A stretch of DNA of 64,000 nucleotides. It comes from Kitasatospora sp. A2-31. Its GTDB lineage: Bacteria > Actinomycetota > Actinomycetes > Streptomycetales > Streptomycetaceae. This document shows, in pieces, positions 1 through 8,605 of the stretch. The first letter of the stretch is position 1. Each line of letters begins with the position of its first letter. The notes below the pieces were generated by a model. It was not told where the DNA came from and made no database searches. It saw only the letters and a program-made list of their open reading frames with translations. The position numbers and the translations under genes are program-made. Where the stretch lies: NCBI RefSeq assembly GCF_022288725.1, contig NZ_JAKNTA010000003.1, forward strand, positions 556,372 to 620,371. The letters are read 5' to 3'.

Positions 1-276
1 CTCCACGCAGGCGCCCACCATCATGGCCAGGTGGGCCCGTTCGAAGGGCGGTGAGTCCGCCAGCTGGGCGGCCAGCCGCGGGCCGGCCTCGGCCGACTCG
101 CGCGCTCCGGCCGGTCCGAGCAGTCCGCGCAGCAGCCGGAACGCGGCATCGAAGCGTTCCATGTCGGCGACCGCGTTGGCGGCCTCCAGAGCGGTGATCG
201 CGCTGTCCAGGGTCGGCTGCTGACGGTCGGACGGATCCGCGGACCCGTCGGGCGAGGGAATTCGGTCGGACACCAT
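1..276 (-). CDS. Hypothetical protein, 3' end outside window
   Basis: An open frame runs from ATG at 276 (another in-frame ATG at 288) off the left edge, so about 92 residues are visible. It begins MVSDRIPSPDG and continues into a mostly helical segment of Ala, Leu, Glu and Arg (TLDSAITALEAANAVADMER). No family is recognised; no signal peptide or membrane segment is seen. It is divergent from the LtrA gene at 369. Third-codon-position GC is high, which supports coding. The function is unknown. Confidence 0.55.
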   Translation of the reverse strand, partial: MVSDRIPSPDGSADPSDRQQPTLDSAITALEAANAVADMERFDAAFRLLRGLLGPAGARESAEAGPRLAAQLADSPPFERAHLAMMVGACVE

Positions 277-368
277 TCGCCGCAGCATAGGCGCCCACCC
301 TGACGGGCCGTCCGGCCGGGGTCGCCCGTGCGTCCGACCGTCGAAAACACCCGCGCGGAGCGGTCGCC

Positions 369-1550
369 GTGTCGCATACTCGCGCGGTGACCGTGCCCCG
401 TGCCCTGCCGGCCCCCTTGGCGGCCGAGGCGGAGCCCGCCCTGCGGGTGGCCCCGCTCGAACTCTTCCTCGACCTCGTCTTCGTCTTCACCATCACCCAG
501 CTCACCGGGAGCCTGGTCCACCACCTCACCCCCGGTGGCCTGGCCCAGGTGGTCGTGATGCTGGCGGTGATCTGGTGGATGTACGACGCGTTCATCTGGC
601 TGACCAACGCGATGCCGCCGACCAGCCACGGCCGCCGCGGCCTGTTGCTCCTGGCGATGGCCGGGTTCCTGGTGATCTCGCTCGCCGTCCCGCACGCCTT
701 CGAGGGCAGCGGCGTCGCCTTCGGGTGGGCGTACCTGCTGGTGGTCGCCGTGCACACCGGGATGTTCGCGGCCTCCGGGGTGGCGCTCGGGCCGGTCCTG
801 CGGATGGGCGGGCTCAACCTGGCCAACACCGGCCTGGTGGTGACCGGCGGCTACCTCACCGGCACCGCCCAACTCGGCTTCTGGGCCGCGGCCTTCGCCC
901 TGCAGTTCGCGATACCCCGGTTGGTCGACCTGCCGAGCTTCCAGCTCCGGGCCGACCACTTCGTCGAGCGCCACGGCCTCGTCGTGATCATCGCGTTCGG
1001 CGAGTCGGTGATCGCCATCGGCGTCGGAGCGGGCACCGCCGACCTCGGCGCCCCGCTGGTCGCCGTCGCCGTGCTCAGCCTGGCCGTCTGCGTGGGCCTC
1101 TGGTGGGCGTACTTCGGCCACGACGACGACAGCCGCGCCGAGCACCACATGGCGGCGCTGCCCTCGGACCGCCGTAACCTGCTCGCGGTGAGCGTCTACA
1201 ACCTGGGCCACTACGGGCTGCTGCTCGGAGTGCTGCTCTTCGCGGCCGGGGTGAAGTCCGCGGTCGCCCACCCGGACGCGCCGATCACCCTCGCGCAGGC
1301 CGCCGCCCTGGCCGGCGGCGTCGCGCTCTTCCTCGCGGTGAACGTCGCGATCCGCCGCAGCTTCGCGCTGACCCCCAACCTGCCCCGGCTGCTCGCCGCA
1401 GGCCTGCTGGTGGCGGTCGTCCCGCTGGGGACGGGGGTGTCGGCGCTGGCGGAGGTGGCCGCCTCGGCCGCCGTGCTCGGCGGGGCCTTCGGCTACGAGG
1501 CCGCGCGGCAGCGGGGCCGGTCGGTGCCCGGTGGCAGACTCGCACCGTGA
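369..1550 (+). CDS. LtrA family low-temperature-requirement membrane protein
   Basis: A 393-residue polytopic membrane protein of the bacterial low temperature requirement A family. The family signature near residues 30-70 is visible: ELFLDLVFVFTITQL followed by a WWMYDAFIWLTN segment, then about ten hydrophobic helices. The biochemical role of the family is not established. GTG at 369 is used; a second in-frame GTG at 387 would also give a complete domain. The stop overlaps the GTG of the ricin-domain gene by 4 bp (GTGA), so the two are probably translated together. Confidence 0.88.
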   Translation: MSHTRAVTVPRALPAPLAAEAEPALRVAPLELFLDLVFVFTITQLTGSLVHHLTPGGLAQVVVMLAVIWWMYDAFIWLTNAMPPTSHGRRGLLLLAMAGFLVISLAVPHAFEGSGVAFGWAYLLVVAVHTGMFAASGVALGPVLRMGGLNLANTGLVVTGGYLTGTAQLGFWAAAFALQFAIPRLVDLPSFQLRADHFVERHGLVVIIAFGESVIAIGVGAGTADLGAPLVAVAVLSLAVCVGLWWAYFGHDDDSRAEHHMAALPSDRRNLLAVSVYNLGHYGLLLGVLLFAAGVKSAVAHPDAPITLAQAAALAGGVALFLAVNVAIRRSFALTPNLPRLLAAGLLVAVVPLGTGVSALAEVAASAAVLGGAFGYEAARQRGRSVPGGRLAP

Positions 1551-1993
1551 CGGATTACGCGATCAAGGACGGCCTCTACCGGGTGCGCAACGTCGGCAGC
1601 GGCCTGCTGCTGGAGGTCGTCGACGGAAGCCGCCGCAGCGGCGCCAGGGTCGGGCTGGGCGCGGACGACGGCTCGGACGCCCAGCTCTGGCGCTTCACGG
1701 CCGTCCACGCGGGCGGGGCGCTCTTCCACGTGGAGAACGCCGGCAGCGGCAAGCGGCTCGACGTCACCGGGGCCTCCCCGGAGGACGGCGTCCCGATCCA
1801 GCAGTGGTCGGCCAATGCCTTCGGCGCCCAGGAGTGGCTGCTCGAACACCACCTCGACGCCCCCGGCACCTACACCCTGGTCAGCTTCATCGCCGGCAAG
1901 CCGCTGACCGCCACCGCCCCGGGCGAACCCGTCGAGCAGCGGGAGGACGACGACTCCCCCGCGCAGTGGTGGCGCCTGGAGCCCCAGGGGTAG
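1547..1993 (+). CDS. Ricin-type beta-trefoil (RICIN) domain protein
   Basis: This 148-residue protein is almost wholly one ricin B-like trefoil. Repeats with the spacing typical of the fold are visible: YRVRNVGSGLLLEV, FHVENAGSGKRLDV, and the QxW-like blocks DAQLWRF, PIQQWSA and PAQWWRL. The family binds sugars, usually on secreted glycosidases. Here there is no signal peptide and no catalytic partner domain, so an intracellular or non-classical role is likely. The start is GTG at 1547, overlapping the LtrA stop by 4 bp. The ligand is unknown. Confidence 0.8.
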   Translation: MTDYAIKDGLYRVRNVGSGLLLEVVDGSRRSGARVGLGADDGSDAQLWRFTAVHAGGALFHVENAGSGKRLDVTGASPEDGVPIQQWSANAFGAQEWLLEHHLDAPGTYTLVSFIAGKPLTATAPGEPVEQREDDDSPAQWWRLEPQG

Positions 1994-2010
1994 GCCCTTG
2001 CCGCCCCGGT

Positions 2011-2046
2011 CCCGCCCCGGTCCCGGACCGGACGGGGGCGGGGCGG
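2011..2046. terminator. Possible bidirectional hairpin terminator
   Basis: Between convergent genes a GC-rich inverted repeat (CCGGTCC-C-GGACCGG core, extended by CCCGCC/GGCGGG with a bulge) could end transcription from both sides. There is no T tract, as is common in streptomycetes. Confidence 0.35.
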
Positions 2047-2056
2047 GCCCCGTGTC

Positions 2057-2800
2057 TCAGGCCTCCGGACCTCGGGCGGAGAGGTTGTCGCGGAGGGCGG
2101 TGAGGTCCTCGTCGGTGGTGCCGTGGGCCCGGAGGTAGTCCGCGACGGAGCCGTGGTTGGTCCGGATCCAGGTCAGCGAGGAGGCCAGCAGCGGCGCGGA
2201 GACGGGCCGGGAGACCCGCTCGGCGCCGGTCTCGTCGATGTAGGGCGTCGGGCCGTCGAGCAGGCCGAGGCCGGCGTTGGAGAGCAGGTAGTCGGCCATG
2301 ACGTCGGCGTCGGAGGCCCCGAGGAGGGACTGCACCACGGCGATGGTGAGGCCGGTGCGGTCCTTGCCGACGGCGCAGTGGACGACGGCCGGGACGCCGC
2401 CGGCGGCGCCGAGCCGGCGGACGGCGGCGACCAGGGACGGGCCGGCCGTCTGGGCCATGAACGGGTAGAGCTCGGCCTGGTCCTCGGGCCAGGGGCGGTC
2501 GGTGTCCTCCCGGTTGGCCGGGAGGGTGGGGAGGTTGACCGCCTCGTGGTCGAGGCCGTGCCGCAGGTCCGGCCAGACCTCCAGCTCGAACGGGCTGCGC
2601 AGGTCGATCACCAGGCGCAGGCCCAGCGCCTTGAGGCGCTGGGCGCCCTCCGGGGCGAGGGCGTGGAAGGACCCGGAGCGGTAGAGCACCCCCTTGCGCA
2701 GGGTGCCGACGCCGCCGGCGTCACGGAAGTTGCGGACACCGGGGATGTCGATGAAGGCGGACGGCAGGTCGGGTTCGCGGTCCGGCAAGGCGTCGGTCAT
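2057..2800 (-). CDS. Tyrosine-protein phosphatase (PtpB/Y_phosphatase3 type)
   Basis: A 247-residue phosphatase. The catalytic P-loop HCAVGKDRTG (HCx5R, about residues 141-150) is intact, with the IPGVRNFRDAGG entry motif near the N-terminus and LRLVIDLRSPFE before the loop. This layout matches MptpB-like dual-specificity/lipid phosphatases of actinobacteria, which act in the cytoplasm or are exported; no signal peptide is seen here. ATG at 2800 is chosen over GTG at 2809 because GGTGGAG lies just upstream. It is convergent with the ricin gene and in the same direction as the SDR gene upstream. Confidence 0.9.
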   Translation of the reverse strand: MTDALPDREPDLPSAFIDIPGVRNFRDAGGVGTLRKGVLYRSGSFHALAPEGAQRLKALGLRLVIDLRSPFELEVWPDLRHGLDHEAVNLPTLPANREDTDRPWPEDQAELYPFMAQTAGPSLVAAVRRLGAAGGVPAVVHCAVGKDRTGLTIAVVQSLLGASDADVMADYLLSNAGLGLLDGPTPYIDETGAERVSRPVSAPLLASSLTWIRTNHGSVADYLRAHGTTDEDLTALRDNLSARGPEA

Positions 2801-2980
2801 GCGCTCCACCGTACGGGCGGGAGCGGCACCGCGGGAAGGAAACGGAACACGGGGTCTCGGTGTCCGGGTCCCCGCGCCCGCACCCCGGCAGCCGCAGGCG
2901 CCCGCCGGGGCGGCGCCCGGGCCGGCCCCATCGTCCCGGGAGCCGTCGCCCCGGGGGCCGGGGCCCCGCCGGGGCGGGCC

Positions 2981-3760
2981 TCAGCGGCCGCCCGCGACGT
3001 CCAGGAAGCCGCCGGTCATGTACGAGGACGCCGGGGAGAGCAGGAAGAGGATCGCCTCGGCGACCTCCTCCGGCTGCCCGCCGCGCCGCATCGGCAGGTC
3101 GGGGGCGACCCGGTCCACCCGGCCGGGCTCCCCGCCCAGGGCGTGGATGTCGGTGTGGATCAGCCCCGGCCGGACGGCGTTGACCCGGATGCCCTCGGCG
3201 GCGACCTCCAGGGCCAGCCCGCGCGTCATCGAGTCGACGGCGCCCTTGGCGGCCGCGTAGTCCACGTACTCGTTCGGCGAGCCGAGCCGGGCGGCGGCGG
3301 AGGAGACGTTGACGATCACGCCGCCGGCCCCGCCGTACCGGGTGGACATGCGGCGGACGGCCTGCGCGGCGCACAGGAAGGGGGCGGTGATGTTGGCGGC
3401 CCAGATCCGGTTCAGCCGGTCCTCGTCGACCTCCTCCAGCCGGCACTGCTTCTCCAGCGTGCCGGCGTTGTTCACCAGGGCGGTGAGCGGGCCGAGTTCG
3501 GTGTCGACGGCGGCGAACAGCCGCTCGACCCCGGCGGTGCGGGTGACGTCGGCCCGGACGGCCACGGCGGTGCCGCCCTCGGCCCGGATCGCCTCGACCA
3601 CCGAGGCCGCCGAGGCCTCGTCGCTGCGGTAGTTGACGCACACCCGGTAGCCGCGGCGCCCGGCGAGCCGTGCGGTGGCGGCGCCGATCCCGCGCCCGCC
3701 GCCGGTGACGAGGAGGACTTCGGTGCGGGCCGGGGCCGTCGAGTCGGTCATGCCCTGCAC
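2981..3760 (-). CDS. SDR family NAD(P)-dependent oxidoreductase
   Basis: A 259-residue classical short-chain dehydrogenase. The cofactor motif TGGGRGIG is at about residues 20-27. NNAG follows near residue 97, the catalytic Ser lies in NVSSAAA, and the YxxxK pair in VDYAAAKGAV. RSDEAS after beta-2 has an Arg that usually favours NADP(H). The substrate cannot be read from sequence; the nearest general class is 3-oxoacyl-ACP reductase/glucose dehydrogenase-like. GTG at 3760 has GGAG five bases upstream; ATG at 3751 is an alternative. Confidence 0.88.
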   Translation of the reverse strand: MQGMTDSTAPARTEVLLVTGGGRGIGAATARLAGRRGYRVCVNYRSDEASAASVVEAIRAEGGTAVAVRADVTRTAGVERLFAAVDTELGPLTALVNNAGTLEKQCRLEEVDEDRLNRIWAANITAPFLCAAQAVRRMSTRYGGAGGVIVNVSSAAARLGSPNEYVDYAAAKGAVDSMTRGLALEVAAEGIRVNAVRPGLIHTDIHALGGEPGRVDRVAPDLPMRRGGQPEEVAEAILFLLSPASSYMTGGFLDVAGGR

Positions 3761-3868
3761 GGTACTCCGTCCGCGCCCGCCCGGGCCCGTGTCTCGGCCC
3801 GGGCCCGCGTCACGGCGCGGGATCCGGCATCACGGTCCGGCCCCCGTCACCGTCCCGCGGCCCCGGCA

Positions 3869-5170
3869 TCACGAGCCGGACGCGGCCGCCGCCCGCAGGG
3901 CCGCGATCTTCGGCGCCCGGCTCCTCGGCGAGTCCAGACCGAACCCGCGTGCGTCCCCGAGCCGGTCGCGGACGAAGGCCTCGGTCCGGGCCACCGCCGC
4001 CCGCAGTTCGGCGTCGGGCGGCACGAAGGGCTGGTGGACGATCTCGGCCCGCTCGGCGTCGTACTCCCAGAGGCCGACGATCCGGCCCCGGTCCAGCACG
4101 ATGTGGGTCTGCGGATCGGCCTCGCCGCCGAAGCTGCGCCCGGCCTTCCCGCCCCGGCCGGACGGCAGCTGCCGGACCGCGTCGGCGGGGTCGACCAGCC
4201 GGGGCAGGTCGCGGTGGAGCAGGTGGATGCCGTCGATGCCGGCCAGCAGTGTGTAGTACGGCTCCGCCGGGACGGTGAACTCGGCGAACTCGTCGATGAG
4301 TTCGGGGAGCATCAGCAGCCCGGCGCCGGCCGGCCCGCCCGGCAGCGGGACGATCCCGGCCTCGGCGACGGCCCGTCGGGCGGTCGCCGCGGTGAAGCCG
4401 GAGAACCAACGGAAGTGCCCGAGGTTCGCCGGGCCGGCCCAGGCGAAGTAGCGCCGGGCGAGGTCGACCGCGTCGCCCGCGACCGGCTGGTCCCAGCCGA
4501 GGTAGCCGTAACGCTGCTGGTCCAGACGGCCGTTGGTCGGCACCCGGCGGATCTGGCCGCGCGACTGCATCAGGGCGAGGGCCAGCGGCAGGGTGGTGGA
4601 GAGGCCGCGCTTCTTCCCCGCCTCGCCCAGCGACCGGACGGCGCCGCCCACCGCCACCCGGAGTGCGGCCGGGTCCTGCGGCGTGTCCGGGGCGGCGGCG
4701 AGGGCGCGGCCGATGGCCAGGCAAAGCTGCTCCACCTCGTCCCGGCCGACCCCGAGGTGCTTCTCGGCGGAGGCCAACTCGCCTGCGGGGGCGGCCGCTC
4801 CGACCGCCAGGGCGAGGGAGAAGTCGGTGGCCGGCACCACGTAGGTGCAGCCGCGCGCGGCGGGCAGCTCGTGCACCGCCAGCCCGGCGATCGCCGCGTC
4901 CACGGCCTGCCGATCCAGGCCTGCCCGGGCGAACAGCCCGAGGTAGGGCGCCGCGCCGCCCACCGAGCGGGCCCAGCCGGTGGCGGCCAGGACCTCGGCC
5001 GGGGACGCGCCGCGGTGGACGCCGTCCAGCCACTGCCGGTGCGCCCACCAGGCCCGCAGCTTCTCGGGGGTGACGTCGGGCGCCGCTCCGGGTGCGGCGC
5101 CGTGGGTGACCCGGGGCGGGGCCGGGGAGGCGGCCTCGGGGTGCCGTGGGGTGCCGTTCGCCTTCGCCAT
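3869..5170 (-). CDS. Winged-helix DNA-binding protein (HTH_42 / AlkZ-YcaQ superfamily)
   Basis: A 433-residue protein of the winged-helix family that includes the DNA glycosylases AlkZ and YcaQ. The family's central helices (KKRGLSTTLPLALALMQSRG), the YFAWAGPANLGHFRWFSGF block and the C-terminal barrel ending (RIVGLWEYDAERAEIVHQPF) are visible. AlkZ/YcaQ use a QxQ/QxD motif near the N-terminus; here the matching stretch reads AEVLAATGWARSVGG and the motif is not seen, so glycosylase activity is doubtful. The start is ATG at 5170 (MAKANGTPRH); the longer upstream frame has no support. Confidence 0.78.
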   Translation of the reverse strand: MAKANGTPRHPEAASPAPPRVTHGAAPGAAPDVTPEKLRAWWAHRQWLDGVHRGASPAEVLAATGWARSVGGAAPYLGLFARAGLDRQAVDAAIAGLAVHELPAARGCTYVVPATDFSLALAVGAAAPAGELASAEKHLGVGRDEVEQLCLAIGRALAAAPDTPQDPAALRVAVGGAVRSLGEAGKKRGLSTTLPLALALMQSRGQIRRVPTNGRLDQQRYGYLGWDQPVAGDAVDLARRYFAWAGPANLGHFRWFSGFTAATARRAVAEAGIVPLPGGPAGAGLLMLPELIDEFAEFTVPAEPYYTLLAGIDGIHLLHRDLPRLVDPADAVRQLPSGRGGKAGRSFGGEADPQTHIVLDRGRIVGLWEYDAERAEIVHQPFVPPDAELRAAVARTEAFVRDRLGDARGFGLDSPRSRAPKIAALRAAAASGS

Positions 5171-5309
5171 GCGGCCAGTATCGGTCCGGGGCCGCCACCG
5201 GGTGGGAATTCGCTCGCCCGGCGCGGTCCGCGCACGGCACACTCCTCTGACCGCACCGCGCGGCGAGGGCCCCGCGCACCGGCCGTGTCCGCGCGATCCC
5301 CCGGCCCGG

Positions 5310-5384
5310 GACCGTCCAGACCCGGACCGTCCAGACCCGGACCGTCCAGCCCGGGACCGTCCAGATCCGGACCGTCCAGCCCGG
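5310..5384. repeat. 15-bp tandem repeat, five copies
   Basis: Five direct 15-bp units beginning GACCGTCCAG run without gap from 5310 to 5384. The last five bases alternate among ACCCG, CCCGG and ATCCG. The block ends 25 bp before the start of the nucleotidyltransferase gene and lies in the divergent promoter region. Confidence 0.9.
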
Positions 5385-5409
5385 GCCGCCTAACACCTTA
5401 CGGAGACCC

Positions 5410-6225
5410 ATGCCCACCGCACCCGGTAGCGCCCGGCTCCCGGCCACCACCGGGCTCCCCGCCGCCGTGCCCGGCACCCGCCTGCCCGGCACCGTCCTGC
5501 TCGCCGGCATCGTCGGCTCGACCGCGTACGGCTTCGCCCACGCCGGCTCCGACACCGACCGGCTCGGCCTCTTCGCCGCCCCCACCGAGGACTTCCACGG
5601 CCTGCACCGCCCGGCCGAGTCCCGCGTCACCACCGGGCCCGACCTCACCCTGCACGAGGCCGTCAAGTGGTGCCGCCTCGCGCTCACCTGCAACCCGACC
5701 GCCTCCGAACTGGCCTGGCTCCCCGACGACCTCTACGAGGTGCGGACCCCGCTCGGTGACGAGCTGATCGCGATCCGCACCTCCTTCCTGAGCGCGAAGG
5801 CCGTCCGCGGTTCCTACCTCGGCTACGCCGACCAGCAGTTCCGCAAGCTGCTCACCCGGGACGCCGCCGACCCGGCCGCCCGCCGCCGGGCGGCCAAGCA
5901 CGCCCGGCACCTGGTCCGGCTGCTGGAGCAGGGCGTGGGGTTGCACGAGACCGGCGAGAACGTCGTCCGCCTCCCCGAACCCGAGCGCGTCCGCGAGCTC
6001 GGCGAGCGCATCGCGGACCGTCCCGCCCTCGCCGAACCGCTGCTCGCGGAGGCCGCCGAGCGGTTCTCCCGGCCCGGTGCGCTGCCCGCGGAGCCCGACC
6101 CGCGCCCGGCCGAGGCCTGGCTGCGCCGGGTGCGCGCCGCGCACTGGACGCCGCCCGTCCCGCCGGCCGGCCGAGCCCGGCGCGCCCCGCAATCCACTGG
6201 CGGAGCCCTGGGCCCCACCGGGTAG
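5410..6225 (+). CDS. Nucleotidyltransferase (DNA polymerase beta-like, YcgL/RlaP type)
   Basis: A 271-residue predicted nucleotidyltransferase. The active-site layout GST (residues 36-38) followed by SDTD (D48, D50) fits the GS...DxD motif of the Pol-beta superfamily. The helical C-terminal half (KAVRGSYLGYADQQFRKLLTR, then KHARHLVRLLEQG) fits the YcgL/COG3541-like group, whose natural acceptor is not known. ATG at 5410 has GGAG six bases upstream. The tail after residue 240 is Pro/Arg-rich and probably disordered. A 15-bp tandem repeat lies just upstream. Confidence 0.8.
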   Translation: MPTAPGSARLPATTGLPAAVPGTRLPGTVLLAGIVGSTAYGFAHAGSDTDRLGLFAAPTEDFHGLHRPAESRVTTGPDLTLHEAVKWCRLALTCNPTASELAWLPDDLYEVRTPLGDELIAIRTSFLSAKAVRGSYLGYADQQFRKLLTRDAADPAARRRAAKHARHLVRLLEQGVGLHETGENVVRLPEPERVRELGERIADRPALAEPLLAEAAERFSRPGALPAEPDPRPAEAWLRRVRAAHWTPPVPPAGRARRAPQSTGGALGPTG

Positions 6226-6261
6226 GATCGCCGTGGCCCGCCCCGCACGGGAACGGGCCAT

Positions 6262-6334
6262 GGGCCGCTAGCTCAATTGGCAGAGCTGCGGACTTTTAAT
6301 CCGTAGGTTCAGGGTTCGAGCCCCTGGCGGCCCA
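6262..6334 (+). tRNA. tRNA-Lys (anticodon TTT)
   Basis: The cloverleaf is complete: acceptor GGGCCGC pairs with GCGGCCC at the 3' end, the D arm contains GCTCAATTGGCAGAGC, the anticodon loop reads CTTTTAA, and the T loop reads GTTCGAG. The discriminator is A and CCA is not encoded. Confidence 0.97.
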
Positions 6335-6339
6335 CGGTT

Positions 6340-6378
6340 GCGGAGCCGGACCGGACGCGAGTCCCGGTCCGGCTCCGC
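6340..6378 (+). terminator. Hairpin terminator of tRNA-Lys
   Basis: A perfect 15-bp stem (GCGGAGCCGGACCGG with its complement) with a nine-base loop starts six bases after the tRNA. No T tract follows. Confidence 0.7.
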
Positions 6379-6685
6379 TGCGTTCGGGAGGTGGACGGGC
6401 GTTGACGGAGAGTCACCCGTGCGTGGGGGCGGGGTCCGTGGACCGGTGGGGCGCCGGCGGGTGATCGAGAGCACGGCCGGATAAATATGACCGGCTTGTA
6501 TGCTCCGAGAGGGCCTGTTGTGACTGCAGGGGGTCCGTGGGAGGGGGCTGCGGGGACGATCGCGGGGGGCGTTCGTAGGTCATTACGACCTTCGTATGTG
6601 CAACCCGGCGATGGTTCCAGCCGTCTCTCTGTGTGCAGCGCGCCCGGATGTGCGGGCGCCGCGTCCGCCGGTGAAAGGTACACGG

Positions 6686-8503
6686 ATGTCAGGTCAATGG
6701 GGCGAGGGCCCGGCTCGTGGTGACGACGCGCCCGGTGCGCTCACGACCGAGGCGGCCGACGGCGGTGCGGTGCCTCAGCCGCGGACCGGCGGGCGGGCCG
6801 AGGCCCGGCGGGCCGCACAGGGCAAGGGTTCCCAGGCCAAGGGTCCGCAGGGCAAGGGCCCCCAGGCCAAGGGTCCGCAGGGCAAGGCCGGACCGGAGGG
6901 CGCCGGCCCCGTCCCCGGCGGGCGGGCGGCGGCCCGCAACGGCCGGAAGCCGCCCAAGAAGAACGTGAAGAAGATCGTCGCCTGGTCGGCGGCCGGAGTG
7001 CTGGTGCTGATAGCCGGCGCCGGGGGGGCGATCTACCTCAAGCTCAACGCCAACATCAAGTCCTTCGACGCGGACGCCATCGCCACCGACCGGCCGCCCG
7101 AGGCGCAGGCCGACGCGGACGGCAACAAGCCGGTGAACGTCCTGCTGATCGGCTCGGACAGCCGCGGCAAGAACAACGCCGACCTGGGCGGCGGCGAGGA
7201 CGGCGGCGCCCGCTCGGACACCACGATCCTGCTGCACGTCTACGCCGACCACAAGCACGCCGTCGGCATCTCGATCCCGCGCAACGCCAAGGTCACCCTG
7301 CCGGCCTGCAAGCTGCCCAGCGGCAAGTGGACCAAGGAGAAGTCCAGCGCGCTGTTCAACGAGGCCTTCGCCACGGGCGGTACGGACGACGGCAACCCGG
7401 CCTGCACCCAGAACACCGTGGAGAAGCTCACCGGCATCCGGGTCGACCACACCATCGTGGTCGACTTCCAGGGCTTCTCGGCGATGACCAAGGCGGTCCA
7501 CGGCGTGGACGTCTGCCTGCCGAAGCCGATCTACGAGGGCGACATCAACCCCAACCTCCCGAAGAAGGGGAGCGTCGTCCTGCCCCAGGGCCCGCAGAAG
7601 GTCGAGGGCCAGAAGGCGCTCGACTACGTCCGGCTGCGGCACGGCATCGGCGACGGCTCCGACATCGGCCGGATGAAGCGCCAGCAGGCCTTCCTCAGCT
7701 CGCTGGCCAAGAACATCAAGGGCCAGGGCCTCAACCCGACCACCCTGCTGCCGCTCGCCGACGCCGCCACCAAGTCGCTGGTCGTCGACCCGGGCCTGAA
7801 CTCGGCCGACAAGCTGCTCTCCTTCGGCCTCTCGCTGAAGAACATCGACCTGCACGACCTCAAGTTCGTCACGGTGCCGTGGCGCTACCGCACCCAGGAC
7901 GCGGACCTCGACATCGTCCAGCCGGACGCCGGCAAGCTCTGGGAGACCCTCAAGGCCGACCGGACCCTGGACGGCCAGAACGCCACCGGTGAGCAGCCGG
8001 ACGCGCCCGCCTCGCCGTCCGCCTCCGCCGGGCCGAGCGCCCCGGCCACGACCCCCTCCGCCCCGGCGGCGGCCTCCGACGCGGGCAACGCGGCGATCAA
8101 GGTGGCCGTCTACAACGGCACCACCACCCGGGGCATGGCGGACCGGGCGAGCGAGCAGCTCAAGGCGGCCAAGTTCACCGTCACCAAGGCGGGCACGGCG
8201 GCCAGCACCAAGTACACGACCACGATGGTCGAGTACGGCTCCGGCCAGAAGGCCAACGCCGAGAAGGTCGCCGCGCTGTTCCCGGGGGCGACCGTCGAGG
8301 CCGGCAGCTCGCCGGGCGTCACCGTGATCGTGGGCAAGGACTTCGTGGCGGCCAACGGCGGTGCCACCGCCGCCGCCTCCGGCGGCTCCGGCCCCTCGGC
8401 CGCCCCGACCACTCCCGGCCCGCTGCCCACCAGCGTCACGAACGAGGCCCGCTCGGCGGACGACGACATCTGCGCGGGCACCACCTACGGCAGCGGCGGG
8501 TAG
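6686..8503 (+). CDS. LCP (LytR-CpsA-Psr) family cell-wall glycopolymer ligase with LytR_C domain
   Basis: A 605-residue type II membrane protein. A basic cytoplasmic tail with KGPQ repeats (about residues 45-68) precedes one membrane helix (about 97-118). The LCP domain (about 130-340) holds GSDSRG, RSDTTILLHV and the ISIPRN motif, whose Asp/Arg residues bind the polyprenyl pyrophosphate. The C-terminal LytR_C domain (about 475-555) contains VAVYNGTTTRGMA. The family moves teichoic acid-like or other glycopolymers from lipid carriers to peptidoglycan outside the cell. ATG at 6686 follows GAAAGG; the upstream frame is not coding. Confidence 0.92.
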   Translation: MSGQWGEGPARGDDAPGALTTEAADGGAVPQPRTGGRAEARRAAQGKGSQAKGPQGKGPQAKGPQGKAGPEGAGPVPGGRAAARNGRKPPKKNVKKIVAWSAAGVLVLIAGAGGAIYLKLNANIKSFDADAIATDRPPEAQADADGNKPVNVLLIGSDSRGKNNADLGGGEDGGARSDTTILLHVYADHKHAVGISIPRNAKVTLPACKLPSGKWTKEKSSALFNEAFATGGTDDGNPACTQNTVEKLTGIRVDHTIVVDFQGFSAMTKAVHGVDVCLPKPIYEGDINPNLPKKGSVVLPQGPQKVEGQKALDYVRLRHGIGDGSDIGRMKRQQAFLSSLAKNIKGQGLNPTTLLPLADAATKSLVVDPGLNSADKLLSFGLSLKNIDLHDLKFVTVPWRYRTQDADLDIVQPDAGKLWETLKADRTLDGQNATGEQPDAPASPSASAGPSAPATTPSAPAAASDAGNAAIKVAVYNGTTTRGMADRASEQLKAAKFTVTKAGTAASTKYTTTMVEYGSGQKANAEKVAALFPGATVEAGSSPGVTVIVGKDFVAANGGATAAASGGSGPSAAPTTPGPLPTSVTNEARSADDDICAGTTYGSGG

Positions 8504-8529
8504 CGCCCGGCGACGCACGGCGACGGTAC

Positions 8530-8559
8530 CGGGCCCGGGGTGTGCGCGCCCCGGGCCCG
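8530..8559 (+). terminator. Hairpin terminator after LCP gene
   Basis: An 11-bp perfect stem (CGGGCCCGGGG and its complement) with an eight-base loop lies 27 bp after the LCP stop and before the next gene's ribosome binding site. Confidence 0.6.
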
Positions 8560-8605
8560 TGCCATGGTGGCGGTCGGGGGGCCGCAGGACCGAAAGGCGG
8601 AACCC

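Noticed and set aside
2123..5767. 1214-residue open frame on the plus strand
   Set aside because: It is a GC-driven shadow across three well-supported minus-strand genes and has no recognisable domain.
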